Positions 14,743 to 23,220 are shown, numbered from the stretch's first letter. The stretch: 39,635 bases of DNA from RUG14300 sp964561145 (GCA_964561145.1 CAZLNZ010000020.1:1-39635), one strand, 5' to 3'. Numbers and translations: made by a program. Notes: generated by a model from the letters alone, not told the origin.

Positions 14743-16641
14743 ATGGAAAATGTAAGAATACAGGACGATCTTTATTTATTTGTAAATCAAGAGAAATTGG
14801 ACGAGCTAGTTATTCCTGATGATAAACCTGTTGCAGGCGGATTTGCCGAATTAAGTGACGGTGTTGAGAAAATTATGATAAATGAGTTTAATACTATGAG
14901 TGAAAGCCAAGTCTTTCCCGATAAATATTTGGAAAGGGCGTGTGAATTGTACTCCATTGTAAAGAATGCCGACAAAAAAGAAAAAGATGGCATTGTTCCC
15001 GCCCTCAAAGCTCTTTCAATACTTGATGAAATTCAAAGCTTAGATGATTTTAATCGTCTACATAAACAGCTACTTTTAGGCAGTATTCCAACTCCTTTGG
15101 ATATTTCAGTTACAACTGACATGAAAAACACAAGTCGAAACCTTGTATATCTTTCGGGTGTCAGTGTAATACTTCCCGATGCTACATACTATAGACCTGA
15201 AATGGCACAACAAAAGGAACAGCTTATCGCACTTTGGACAAGTGTGGCAAAAATGGTTATTGCTAAAACCGATTTGAGTGCAGAGCTTCAAGAAAAGTAT
15301 ATTTGCGATACCCTTGCATTTGATGAGATATTAAGCAAGTTTGTAAAGACAAGAGAGGAATGGTCAAGATATGTCGAAATGTATAATCCAATGGCAAGTG
15401 CAGATGTTAGCAAGGAACTTTCAACAATTGATTTTAACGGAATTCTGAAAGACTTATTCGGGCATGTACCCGATATAATTGTGGTTGCCGAGCCAAGATA
15501 TTTTGAAAACTTCAATAAGATATTTAACGACAACACCTTTGAGATTTATAAGCACTGGGCATATGTTATAGGGCTTATGCAATCTTGCAATTTACTATCT
15601 GAAGAGCTTCGTGATATTGGTGGTATGTACAATCGTGCACTTATGGGTGTTGAAAAAATGCAGTCAATTGAAAAATTTGCATATAATTTGGCATCTGGTA
15701 TGTATTCAGAACCTGTTGGGATTTACTACGGAAAGAAATATTTTGGAGAAGAGGCAAAGAAGGATATTACCGAGATCGTATATCAAATTATAGATACTTA
15801 TAAAAAACGCATTAGAGAGAATGATTTCCTTTGCGATGAAACCAAGAACAGGGCCATTTTAAAACTCTCTAAAATGGGCGTTAAAATGGGTTATCCGGAC
15901 AAGGCAAGAGATATTTACGACAAGCTTGTATTTAATCCTGAAGACTCGCTCTTTGACATCATGATTTCTTTACATAGAGTTAAAACCCTCGATTTGCTAG
16001 ATAAGCTTGATAAGCCTACCGATCCCACGCTTTGGGCAATGCCCGGACATATGGTTAATGCTTGTTATGATCCTTTCGTTAACGATATAACATTCCCTTC
16101 AGCGATACTCCAAGCTCCATTCTATTCTTTAAAACAGACAAGAAGCGAAAACCTTGGCGGTATTGGTGCAGTCATTGGTCACGAGATATCCCACGCTTTT
16201 GACAGCAACGGTGCAAAATGTGACGAGAACGGTAATATAAATAACTGGTGGACAGAAGAGGATTTTGCAAAATTTGCAATCAAGGTTCAAGAGATGATTG
16301 ATCAATTTGATGGAATTGAACTTCCTTGGGGCAAGGTAAATTCCGCCCTTATCGTTAGCGAAAACATTGCAGACAACGGAGGTGTTTCTGTAACTCTTGA
16401 TATCATGTCTGTAACTGAAAATGCGTCATATGAAGAATATTTCTATAACTGGGCAAGAGTTTGGTGTCAAAAAGCAAAACCGGAGTACAGACAACTTCTC
16501 CTTTCTATAGATGTTCACGGTCCGGCCATTTTGCGTGCCAACATTCCACCTAGAAACTTTGACGAGTGGTATAGAACCTTTGATGTTAAAGAAAGCGATA
16601 AGATGTATATCGCTCCCGATAAGCGTGTTGTCATCTGGTAA
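14743..16641 (+). CDS. pepO: M13 family metallopeptidase (PepO-like endopeptidase)
   Basis: This is a zinc endopeptidase of the neprilysin family, about 632 residues, with no signal peptide or membrane anchor. Like PepO of lactic bacteria it is probably cytoplasmic and cuts oligopeptides. The active site is complete: HEISH (about 480-484), ENIADNGG (Glu about 540), and the family motif VNACYDPFVNDITFPSAILQAPF just before. The end KMYIAPDKRVVIW is the family C-terminus. The start is ATG 14743 with AGGAGG (14731-14736) 6 nt upstream; ATG 14737 is too close. It is monocistronic and ends at a strong bidirectional terminator. Confidence 0.95.
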   Translation: MENVRIQDDLYLFVNQEKLDELVIPDDKPVAGGFAELSDGVEKIMINEFNTMSESQVFPDKYLERACELYSIVKNADKKEKDGIVPALKALSILDEIQSLDDFNRLHKQLLLGSIPTPLDISVTTDMKNTSRNLVYLSGVSVILPDATYYRPEMAQQKEQLIALWTSVAKMVIAKTDLSAELQEKYICDTLAFDEILSKFVKTREEWSRYVEMYNPMASADVSKELSTIDFNGILKDLFGHVPDIIVVAEPRYFENFNKIFNDNTFEIYKHWAYVIGLMQSCNLLSEELRDIGGMYNRALMGVEKMQSIEKFAYNLASGMYSEPVGIYYGKKYFGEEAKKDITEIVYQIIDTYKKRIRENDFLCDETKNRAILKLSKMGVKMGYPDKARDIYDKLVFNPEDSLFDIMISLHRVKTLDLLDKLDKPTDPTLWAMPGHMVNACYDPFVNDITFPSAILQAPFYSLKQTRSENLGGIGAVIGHEISHAFDSNGAKCDENGNINNWWTEEDFAKFAIKVQEMIDQFDGIELPWGKVNSALIVSENIADNGGVSVTLDIMSVTENASYEEYFYNWARVWCQKAKPEYRQLLLSIDVHGPAILRANIPPRNFDEWYRTFDVKESDKMYIAPDKRVVIW

Positions 16642-16710
16642 TCATAGCTAAAAGAAAAGGAAATATATTTATTATAGAGAATCTTTAATTTGACTATAAG
16701 TAAATACGAT

Positions 16711-16755
16711 TATAAATAAGAACCCTCTAGATCAACAAGAGGGTTCTTATTTATA
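16711..16755. terminator. Bidirectional terminator, pepO / exonuclease
   Basis: A perfect 18-bp stem (16711-16728 with 16738-16755) has a 9-nt loop and AT-rich bases on both ends. It lies between convergent genes. Confidence 0.9.
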
Positions 16756-16774
16756 GTGCAATGTTTCTATATGC

Positions 16775-17401
16775 TTAATTGAAATAAAGTTCCGTTATCT
16801 CCGAGGATTCCTTTCTACCGAATTCTACTGCAAACATAAGCTTGACTGTATCAAATCTTGCATCGTGTGCGCTAGCTGTATTTCCGAAAAGGTTTTTAAC
16901 ATAACCTATTACATAATCATCGTCTATACCATAATAATCGGCAAGCTCCTTTAATGATGGGTTTTTATAGCAACGAGGATTCCTACCGGGCAGCTTTAGG
17001 ATAGGGCAAAAGGCTCTCATTGAACACATGCATTTCTTATAGTCGAAGGACATGTTTATTCTGGAAAATTCAGCAGTCATGAATTTATGGTCAAAAGCAA
17101 GATTGTGTGCTACGATCAAATCGACATCCGTAAAATCGGCATAAATCTCATCTGCATAGTCTATAAACTTTTTACCTTTAGAGTATTTTCTTAATAGATC
17201 GACGGATAGATGATGAACATATTCCGCCGATTTTTCAATATAATCTACGCTGAAATATAGATTTTTTGCCTTGTAAAAGCGGGAATTTTCTAATATTATA
17301 TAGGTAAGCTGACAAATCTGTCCCTTACGTATCTCTCCGTCTATATACTTAGCATCGGCGGATAATCCTGTTGTTTCTGTGTCGAAATATAGTACTTTCA
17401 T
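16775..17401 (-). CDS. DEDDh 3'-5' exonuclease (DnaQ/RNase T-like)
   Basis: This is a stand-alone exonuclease-domain protein of about 208 residues. The DEDDh residues are visible: DTETTG (Asp7, Glu9), IVAHNLAFDHKF (second Asp) and SAHDARFDTVKL (catalytic His and last Asp). Proteins of this type act as proofreading-like DNA exonucleases or RNA trimming enzymes; which applies here is open. The cysteine-containing KCMCSMRAF segment matches the DnaQ-family 'C(T)xxxa' region. The start at 17401 has AAAGGA upstream and gives family length; the 17563 frame runs through the promoter and is rejected. Confidence 0.9.
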   Translation of the reverse strand: MKVLYFDTETTGLSADAKYIDGEIRKGQICQLTYIILENSRFYKAKNLYFSVDYIEKSAEYVHHLSVDLLRKYSKGKKFIDYADEIYADFTDVDLIVAHNLAFDHKFMTAEFSRINMSFDYKKCMCSMRAFCPILKLPGRNPRCYKNPSLKELADYYGIDDDYVIGYVKNLFGNTASAHDARFDTVKLMFAVEFGRKESSEITELYFN

Positions 17402-17425
17402 AATGGTCCTTTGTTCTTTTATTTT

Positions 17426-17454
17426 ATTATAATTAAAAACAAGATTGTTGTCAA
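17426..17454 (-). promoter_or_regulatory. Consensus promoter of exonuclease gene
   Basis: On the minus strand: TTGACA (17454-17449), 17 nt, TATAAT (17431-17426). Confidence 0.85.
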
Positions 17455-17498
17455 TTCTATTGCTTTCGGAGAAATTCCATAGTAACCATTTATATAGC

Positions 17499-17542
17499 AA
17501 AAAAAACACATTGCACTTTATAAACCATAAAAGCAATGTGTT
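17499..17542 (-). terminator. Terminator of secG
   Basis: Read on the minus strand, AACACATTGC (17542-17533) pairs with GCAATGTGTT (17514-17505), followed by a run of T (17506-17499). A smaller CCCTCA/TGAGGG stem lies at 17558-17572. Confidence 0.85.
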
Positions 17543-17581
17543 CAAGAGAATGAAAACCCTCAAGGATGAGGGGAGAAATTA

Positions 17582-17884
17582 TCAGTTAGCACTTGAGCCG
17601 GGAGCAATGATGAAGAATACGATTGCTATAACGGCAAGAAGGGCACCCATTACTATGGTTGCGATCTTCAAACGCTTTTCAGTGCTCATTTCTTTATTTT
17701 TATTGAAATAAGTATCCGAAGAGCCGCCGGTAATGGAAGAGATGTCATCTTGATTGCTCTTTTGCATAAGAACAACAACGATGATTGCAATAGATAAAAG
17801 AGCCATGATGCACATTAACACACCGGATGTGATGGCACGAGCTTTATATGTGATTTCTGCAATTAAAGAATTAAGATTGATCAA
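17582..17884 (-). CDS. secG: Protein translocase subunit SecG
   Basis: SecG is the small auxiliary subunit of the SecYEG channel. Two membrane helices are visible: ITSGVLMCIMALLSIAIIVVVLMQ and LKIATIVMGALLAVIAIVFFII. Between them lies the conserved polar loop (QKSNQDDISSITGGSSDTYFNKNK). The start most likely is TTG at 17884 because AAAGGAGG lies 9 nt upstream; it gives 100 residues. The ATG starts at 17941 or 17929 lack a ribosome site and would put about 30 charged residues in front. It lies next to fur but is divergent from it. Confidence 0.88.
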   Translation of the reverse strand: MINLNSLIAEITYKARAITSGVLMCIMALLSIAIIVVVLMQKSNQDDISSITGGSSDTYFNKNKEMSTEKRLKIATIVMGALLAVIAIVFFIIAPGSSAN

Positions 17885-18039
17885 GGATAAAATCCTCCTT
17901 TGTTCTTTTTCAGTAAGATATTTTAACATAAGAAAGGGCAAATAACAAGCGTTTAAGGCGTATTTTTTTTCGAATTACACAAAAATTATTGAGTTTGGTG
18001 ATTTTTTACTTTAAAAGCTAGAGTGTTGGTCTTCGATGT

Positions 18040-18161
18040 ATTTGACTCGCTTTTTTATACATACCCTTGCATTTGTTCGTTGTGTCCAAGGTAGGTACTC
18101 TTTTGCGTATTTCGATCATCTTTGCTTGATTAAAAAACGGTTAGTCAAGCAAAGATTTTTT
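18040..18161 (+). ncRNA. Candidate small RNA ending at orphan terminator
   Basis: A strong intrinsic terminator ends here: ATCTTTGCTTGA (18118-18129) pairs with TCAAGCAAAGAT (18145-18156), followed by a T-run. No coding gene reads into it from the left, because secG is on the other strand, and the fur promoter begins after it. A weak promoter (TTCGAT, 18 nt, TATACA near 18058-18063) would give an RNA of about 90-95 nt. Its existence is inferred from the terminator only. Confidence 0.35.
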
Positions 18162-18162
18162 A
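18118..18162 (+). terminator. Intrinsic terminator upstream of fur
   Basis: A 12-bp perfect stem with a 15-nt loop, followed by ATTTTTTAT and a further T8 run. Confidence 0.85.
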
Positions 18163-18181
18163 TATTTTTTTTAAAAAACTA

Positions 18182-18210
18182 TTGACATACGTATTACTTG
18201 ATGATATAAT
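18182..18210 (+). promoter_or_regulatory. Consensus promoter of fur-rubrerythrin operon
   Basis: TTGACA (18182-18187), 17 nt, TATAAT (18205-18210). Confidence 0.88.
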
Positions 18211-18218
18211 ATTGCTAA

Positions 18219-18233
18219 TGATAATTATTATCA
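18219..18233. promoter_or_regulatory. Fur box (7-1-7)
   Basis: TGATAAT-T-ATTATCA is a perfect 7-1-7 palindrome identical to the Bacillus Fur-box core. It covers the predicted start of transcription, so autoregulation is expected. Confidence 0.85.
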
Positions 18234-18251
18234 ATAAGGAGAAAGAAAAAG

Positions 18252-18638
18252 ATGCAAGAGGAGAATAAACCGATAAAAAGGAATACACTTCAAAAGAGCG
18301 TAATTTTAGATTGTGTTTTGTCTTCCTCTGTCCATCCCACGGCAGAACAGGTTTATGTGGAGGCGAAGAAAAGGATCCCGTCTTTAAGCCTTGGTACCGT
18401 ATATAGGGTATTGAATGAACTCGTCAATGACGGAAAGGTGCTGTTGGTGTCTGTCCCCGGTTTGCCTGATAGATTTGATAAGACCTTGCGTAGTCATGCA
18501 CACTTTATCTGTTTGAATTGCGGTAGAGTCATTGACGTGGAAAAGGCAGCCGAGGCTATCATTCCCGCCGGTGTCGGCGTGGTGGAGCAAGAAGTCTTTG
18601 TGCTTAAGGGACTTTGCAGCGAATGTATTGACAAATAA
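18252..18638 (+). CDS. Fur/PerR family metalloregulator
   Basis: This is a 128-residue Fur-family repressor. The winged-helix part contains HPTAEQVYVEAKKRIPSLSLGTVYRVLNELVNDGKV, the usual recognition helix. Metal ligands are SHAHFICLNCGRV (His82, His84, Cys87-x2-Cys90) and LCSECIDK (Cys122-x2-Cys125), so both structural-zinc CxxC pairs are kept. Its own promoter carries a Fur-type box, while the following gene is a rubrerythrin, the usual PerR target. Iron sensing, peroxide sensing or both are possible. AAGGAG is 10 nt before the ATG. Rubrerythrin follows after 44 nt with no terminator. Confidence 0.93.
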   Translation: MQEENKPIKRNTLQKSVILDCVLSSSVHPTAEQVYVEAKKRIPSLSLGTVYRVLNELVNDGKVLLVSVPGLPDRFDKTLRSHAHFICLNCGRVIDVEKAAEAIIPAGVGVVEQEVFVLKGLCSECIDK

Positions 18639-18682
18639 TAAAGGTTTTTACCTAAACAATAATAAACAAGGAGATATTAAAA

Positions 18683-19237
18683 ATGAAAAAATGGAGATGT
18701 ACCGTATGTGGCGAAATAGTTGAATCTGATGTTAGACCCGATAAGTGTCCTGTTTGCAGAGTTCCCGGTGAAAAGTTTGTTGAGGTTGTTGAAGAGGGAA
18801 TGAACTGGGCTTCCGAGCATGTAGTCGGTGTTGGCAAAAAAACAGCTGTGCCCGAGGAAATTTATAATGGATTGAAGGCAAACTTCGAAGGTGAGTGCAC
18901 CGAGGTTGGAATGTATCTTGCAATGGCACGTGTAGCACATAGAGAGGGATATCCCGAAATCGGTTTATATTGGGAAAAGGCGGCTTATGAAGAAGCTGAG
19001 CATGCAGCGAAGTTTGCAGAGCTTTTAGGCGAGGTTGTAACCGATTCCACAGAGAAAAATCTTGCAATGAGAGTTGAAGCTGAAAACGGTGCGACCCTTG
19101 GAAAAACCGAGCTCGCAAAATTGGCAAAGCAATACAATCTCGATGCGATACATGATACTGTTCATGAGATGGCTCGTGATGAAGCTCGTCACGGCAGAGC
19201 CTTTGCCGGACTTCTCAAAAGATACTTTGGCAAATAA
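18683..19237 (+). CDS. Reverse rubrerythrin
   Basis: This 184-residue non-heme iron protein reduces hydrogen peroxide in anaerobes. The domain order is reversed. An N-terminal rubredoxin-like iron site (CTVCG at 6-9, CPVC at 22-25) comes first, then a four-helix di-iron ferritin-like domain with FEGECTEVGMY, YEEAEHAAKFAELLGE and MARDEARHGRAFAGLL supplying the Glu/His ligands. It is expressed with the Fur-family regulator from the Fur-box promoter, so it is part of an iron or oxidative-stress response. AAGGAG lies upstream. Confidence 0.95.
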   Translation: MKKWRCTVCGEIVESDVRPDKCPVCRVPGEKFVEVVEEGMNWASEHVVGVGKKTAVPEEIYNGLKANFEGECTEVGMYLAMARVAHREGYPEIGLYWEKAAYEEAEHAAKFAELLGEVVTDSTEKNLAMRVEAENGATLGKTELAKLAKQYNLDAIHDTVHEMARDEARHGRAFAGLLKRYFGK

Positions 19238-19261
19238 TTGTTATAGAATAGCATTATAACA

Positions 19262-19303
19262 AAAAGCACGCCGTTCGAGAATATCGACAGCGTGCTTTTT
19301 TGA
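19262..19303. terminator. Bidirectional terminator, rubrerythrin / pgm
   Basis: AAAAGCACGC (19262-19271) pairs with GCGTGCTTTT (19290-19299), with A and T runs at both ends, between convergent genes. Confidence 0.9.
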
Positions 19304-19310
19304 TAATAGG

Positions 19311-21050
19311 TTATTCCATCAATATCTTTGTTAATGCAGCAATTAATGTTGAAGCCTTTTTATTTGCCTCCTCCATACTATTGCCGCAGGCAGAAACATA
19401 AACTTTAAGTTTCGGTTCTGTTCCCGAGGGGCGAGCACACACCCAATCCCCGGAGGAGAGAGCGTAGTAATAGACATTGCTCTTCGGTAAATCGATCATT
19501 TCCTCATGACCGTCTGAAAATGTTCTTATAGAGGTATTTAGGTTGTCAATATGATCGATGGGGATTCCTGCAAATTCTGTTATTTTCTTCTGTCCGAGAG
19601 CACTCATTCTATCTGCCATTTCTTTCATTCCGTCCAATCCGGAGAATAGAGTTGCTTGACTTTTTTCTGCATAGTAACCATGTTTTTTATAAAGCTCTTG
19701 GAGATGTCCGTAAACGGTTTGTCCCTTGCTTAATAGATATATCGCCATTTCAGAGAAGAGCATTGCAGAAACGACGGCATCTTTATCCTTTGCATGAGTT
19801 CCTGCTAGGTAGCCGTAGCTTTCTTCATATCCGAAAAGGAAGGAGTGTTCGTGATTGACTGCCCATTGATTTATTTTTTCACCGATAAACTTAAATCCGG
19901 TTAAAACGTCGATACATTCGGCACCATATGTCGCTGCGATCTTTTTTGCAAGAGAGGTGGTAACGATTGTTTTGACTATAGCAGGCTTTTCAGGCATTGT
20001 TCCTAGCTCTGTGCGGCGGCAAAGAATATAGTCGGCAAGCAGTGCACCGATTTGGTTTCCGTTTAATAAAACAAATTCGCCATCATCGTTCGGAACGGCA
20101 ACGCCCATTCTATCGGCATCGGGATCTGTTCCTATAACAAGTGGCATTTTGTCGCGTTTTGCAATTTCAATTGCTATTTTAAGAGCATCGGGATTTTCAG
20201 GATTGGGCATTGTGACGGTGGGGAAATTGCCGTCATAATCGCTTTGTTCTGCTACGAAGTAGTGATCAACGTTTATTCTTTTTAAAATTTGATCAACCGG
20301 GACTTTTCCCGTGCCATGAAGCGGGGTGTACATGACCGAGAATTTATCACGATATGTTTCAAGTGCGGGGGCGAGAGATAGCGATTGGATAGCATCGTAA
20401 TAAGCGTTATCGACCTCATCGCCGATTATATTGATAAGAGGATGTATTTGCGACATTGTAGCAATTTTATCCTTGACGGTTGAGGAGACCTTGGCTTCCT
20501 TGATATTGAAGTAATCGAGTTCGTAAATATACTTTACGACCTTTGCGGTGTTTTCCGGTGACAACTGTGCTCCGTCTGCACCGTATACCTTGTAACCGTT
20601 GTATTCTTTTGGGTTGTGTGAGGCGGTGATCATTACGCCTGCGGCAGCTTTATAGAAGCCGATTGCAAAGGAGCACATTGGCACCGGGTGAACCTCTTTA
20701 TATAGGTAAACCTTTATTCCGTTCTCTGCAAGGACTCTGGCAGTACAAAGTGCGAATTCGAATGATTTTATTCTAGTATCATAGGAAATGACAACACCGT
20801 CATTACATGCCTTTTGTCCTTCTGAGATAAGGAAAAGCGCGAGTCCTAAAGTTGCACGTTTTACTGTATAAGTATTCATTCTGTAGGTTCCGATACCCAG
20901 AATGCCTCTCATTCCTGCAGTACCAAATGCAAGTGGAAGGGAGAATCTTTCGGCAATCTCTTTTTCATCTTCGGAGATTACTTTAAGCTCTGCCTTATCT
21001 ATGTCGCTAACATTGTTGAGCCATCTATTATATTCCTTTTTATAATCCAT
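19311..21050 (-). CDS. pgcA: Alpha-phosphoglucomutase / phosphomannomutase
   Basis: This 579-residue enzyme of the alpha-D-phosphohexomutase family interconverts glucose 1- and 6-phosphate and feeds cell-wall and polysaccharide precursors. All four landmark sites are present: active-site serine TASHNP (Ser about 144), metal loop GTDPDADR (309-313), sugar loop GYEESYG (about 408-412) and phosphate loop RPSGTEPK (about 545). The AFGTAGMRG opening is typical of the PgcA group. GGAGG lies just before the ATG. It is a single gene, divergent from ispE. Confidence 0.95.
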   Translation of the reverse strand: MDYKKEYNRWLNNVSDIDKAELKVISEDEKEIAERFSLPLAFGTAGMRGILGIGTYRMNTYTVKRATLGLALFLISEGQKACNDGVVISYDTRIKSFEFALCTARVLAENGIKVYLYKEVHPVPMCSFAIGFYKAAAGVMITASHNPKEYNGYKVYGADGAQLSPENTAKVVKYIYELDYFNIKEAKVSSTVKDKIATMSQIHPLINIIGDEVDNAYYDAIQSLSLAPALETYRDKFSVMYTPLHGTGKVPVDQILKRINVDHYFVAEQSDYDGNFPTVTMPNPENPDALKIAIEIAKRDKMPLVIGTDPDADRMGVAVPNDDGEFVLLNGNQIGALLADYILCRRTELGTMPEKPAIVKTIVTTSLAKKIAATYGAECIDVLTGFKFIGEKINQWAVNHEHSFLFGYEESYGYLAGTHAKDKDAVVSAMLFSEMAIYLLSKGQTVYGHLQELYKKHGYYAEKSQATLFSGLDGMKEMADRMSALGQKKITEFAGIPIDHIDNLNTSIRTFSDGHEEMIDLPKSNVYYYALSSGDWVCARPSGTEPKLKVYVSACGNSMEEANKKASTLIAALTKILME

Positions 21051-21189
21051 ATTAAACCTCCGTTTTTCTCTGTGCCGAGAAAAATCAATTACATTATATC
21101 AAAAATTACAGTGGAATACAATTAATCTTTACGCAAAAAGAGCGTGAGGGAAAAAGTTTTAAGCTATTGTGTACAAAAGGAATAAAATA

Positions 21190-21198
21190 TGTTATACT
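21190..21198 (+). promoter_or_regulatory. Extended -10 promoter of ispE (predicted leaderless)
   Basis: TG-T-TATACT, with the -10 at 21193-21198, ends 6 nt before ATG 21205. A weak -35 (TGTACA, 21169-21174) lies 18 nt upstream. Confidence 0.55.
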
Positions 21199-21204
21199 GA
21201 TTTC

Positions 21205-22050
21205 ATGAGAAAACTCACCCTTAAGGCATATGCTAAAATCAATATTTGTTTTGATATCTTATCCAAAAACGAGGATACCGGACTGCATGATGTAGATACT
21301 GTTATGCAGACTATAGATCTGTACGACTATGTAACCTTATCTCGTCGCTCTGACGGTGAGGTTCAGGTTAATGTTGTAGGGTCTAATTTGATTGACACGT
21401 CTGCAACACAGGCGGCAAGGCTGTTTATTGAACGATTTTCGACAAAGGGTGTGAATATAGAAATTCAAAAAAGGATACCTCTCGGCTCCGGTCTTGGTGG
21501 TAGTGCCACCGATGCCGCTGCTGTTCTAAGAGGAATGGCTTTATTATACGATATTCCTTTCAGCTCTTTGGATTCGCTTGCTTGTGAACTTGGTGCCGAT
21601 GTTAGATTTCTTTTGCATGGGGGGCTTGCTAGGGCTACCGGCAGAGGTGATGTTTTGGAAAAGCTACCGCCGTTTCCCTGTTATGCGGTCGTTGTGTATA
21701 CCCCTAATGAGGGAGTTTCTACTGCAGCGGCATATGCAGAGTATGACAAGCTTTCCAAAAAGCCTTTTTTGGTTAGGACAGAGGAAATAGTGAATAACTT
21801 AAGAAACTGGAGAAGTAACAGATTGCTTAGTTGTAATTGTTTGTTAAAACCATGCCTTAATCTCAATGCCAAAATTGGCGAGGCAATGAAGGAACTGGAA
21901 TCCAATAAAGAGGCTAAACATGTTGCAATGAGTGGTTCCGGTAGTTCGTGTTATGCACTTCTATCCGATGTCGAATCTGCGTTTATGCTACGTGACAGAG
22001 CACCGGAAGGTATTATTAGCGGGGTATATGCCTTTGTGGACGGATATTGA
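21205..22050 (+). CDS. ispE: 4-diphosphocytidyl-2-C-methyl-D-erythritol kinase
   Basis: IspE is the ATP-dependent GHMP kinase of the non-mevalonate isoprenoid pathway. Of 281 residues, the start KAYAKINICFDIL, the substrate-region HDVDTVMQTIDLYD, the ATP loop IPLGSGLGGSATDAAAVL and the C-terminal MSGSGSSCYAL are all diagnostic. The start is ATG 21205. No Shine-Dalgarno precedes it, but an extended -10 (TG-T-TATACT, box at 21193-21198) ends 6 nt before the ATG, so the message is predicted leaderless. The 12-codon upstream extension would start inside the promoter. The usual DGYH motif is replaced by TGLHD. Confidence 0.95.
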   Translation: MRKLTLKAYAKINICFDILSKNEDTGLHDVDTVMQTIDLYDYVTLSRRSDGEVQVNVVGSNLIDTSATQAARLFIERFSTKGVNIEIQKRIPLGSGLGGSATDAAAVLRGMALLYDIPFSSLDSLACELGADVRFLLHGGLARATGRGDVLEKLPPFPCYAVVVYTPNEGVSTAAAYAEYDKLSKKPFLVRTEEIVNNLRNWRSNRLLSCNCLLKPCLNLNAKIGEAMKELESNKEAKHVAMSGSGSSCYALLSDVESAFMLRDRAPEGIISGVYAFVDGY

Positions 22051-22131
22051 TTTTCCTTGAGCTGTTCAAGTTATTTAATAAGCATAATAATCTGGTATAA
22101 ACTATTGTTTGCATGAGTTTAGGAGAGAATA

Positions 22132-22986
22132 ATGATGAGTACAAACTGTTGCATGAATTGTCAAAGTAGGCGACTTGCCTATGTAAGGGAAACCGATTCT
22201 TATAAATGCTTGGATTGCGGATATGAATATCCGAAACAATATTTTTTTATATCACATTCACATCTCGATATCGAGAAGGTTAGGATTATACGAAATATCA
22301 TCGAAGAGACTTTCTTTTATGAGCCGATTTTGTTCTTTTTGAAATGTTTATCGGACGAAGAGGAAATCCAAAATCTTATTCGTCGTGAAATTAACGAAAG
22401 GATATGGTTTGTGTACTGCGATAGTGAGAATGCACGAAGGTCAGAGTATGTAAGGAAAGAAAGAGAAATGGTTAATTCTCTTATTGCAAGCGGGAAAAGG
22501 ATAAACGTGCTTAATATCGAGCTTGATAAGTTCAATATTTGGGATGACGGTTGTTACGACTATATAAGGGAACAGATTTCCTACCGTATACGAAAAACTA
22601 AAGTTTTCATATCGTACCAACGTGAGGATTTTTCTGTTGCCAAAAGGATTAAGAAAGCACTTTCGGATCGCGGCTTTTCGGTATGGTGGGATTTAGAACT
22701 AAGTTGTGGGGATATTTGGAGCAATAGTATAAGCCGTAGCATCAAAGAGCATTCTTATAAAAATGGATTATTCCTTTGTTTGGTTGATGATGCCTATAAT
22801 AACAGTTCGTGTGCAAAGCTTGAGCTTGATCTGGCAATTCGGAATGGGGCGCTTGTACTTCCTGTATGTATCGGAGGTTCCGAGAATGAGACGTTTGATT
22901 GTTTGCCGATTCAGAGTTTTTTCCTCGATACGAACAATTTCGACGAGGGGATCGAACATCTAATTGATACGATAAACACCTTGTAG
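22132..22986 (+). CDS. Zinc-ribbon protein with two tandem TIR-like domains
   Basis: This 284-residue cytosolic protein starts with a zinc ribbon (Cys7-x2-Cys10 ... Cys26-x2-Cys29). Two TIR-like domains follow. The first (about 37-145) runs from YFFISHSHLDIEKVRII to INVLNIELDK. The second (about 160-275) is clearer: TKVFISYQREDFSVAKRIKKAL, WWDLELSCGDIWSNSI and SSCAKLELDLAI, with Glu231 at the position of the NADase glutamate. Bacterial TIR domains cleave NAD+ or make signals in defence, or serve as adaptors. Tandem TIRs behind a ribbon are unusual. No partner gene sits in an operon with it. The start could also be ATG 22135; AGGAGAG (22121-22127) serves both. Confidence 0.75.
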   Translation: MMSTNCCMNCQSRRLAYVRETDSYKCLDCGYEYPKQYFFISHSHLDIEKVRIIRNIIEETFFYEPILFFLKCLSDEEEIQNLIRREINERIWFVYCDSENARRSEYVRKEREMVNSLIASGKRINVLNIELDKFNIWDDGCYDYIREQISYRIRKTKVFISYQREDFSVAKRIKKALSDRGFSVWWDLELSCGDIWSNSISRSIKEHSYKNGLFLCLVDDAYNNSSCAKLELDLAIRNGALVLPVCIGGSENETFDCLPIQSFFLDTNNFDEGIEHLIDTINTL

Positions 22987-23140
22987 ACTTACGTAAGTAA
23001 TGCTATGAAGCTGTAAGAAAAAAACGATACGAGGCATTCGCTATTAAAACCTAAAAGTGTTAGCAAATAATTATTATACAAGCTTATTGAACACATATCA
23101 TATTGAGTTTGGTGCAAAAACATCGCAGAATCACATCTCA

Positions 23141-23220
23141 ATGTCATACTGAGCGGAAGGCGAAGCCTGCAGTCGAACCCCGTAGGGGCGACACAAAGTG
23201 TCGGTATCTCATCCTTGTTA
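23141..23220. repeat. Structured dispersed repeat, copy 1
   Basis: Consensus frame: TGTCATACTGAGCGGAAG, hairpin 1, TGCAGTCGAA, hairpin 2, hairpin 3, GTATCTCATCC. Here the hairpins are AGGC-GAA-GCCT (23158-23168), CCCC-GTA-GGGG (23178-23188) and CGACAC-AAA-GTGTCG (23189-23203). Copies at 30577-30660 and 30451-30516 keep the pairing with other bases. Confidence 0.85.

Noticed and set aside
17402..17563. Upstream extension of the exonuclease
   Set aside because: It spans a perfect consensus promoter and the secG terminator; the domain starts at residue 1 of the shorter form.
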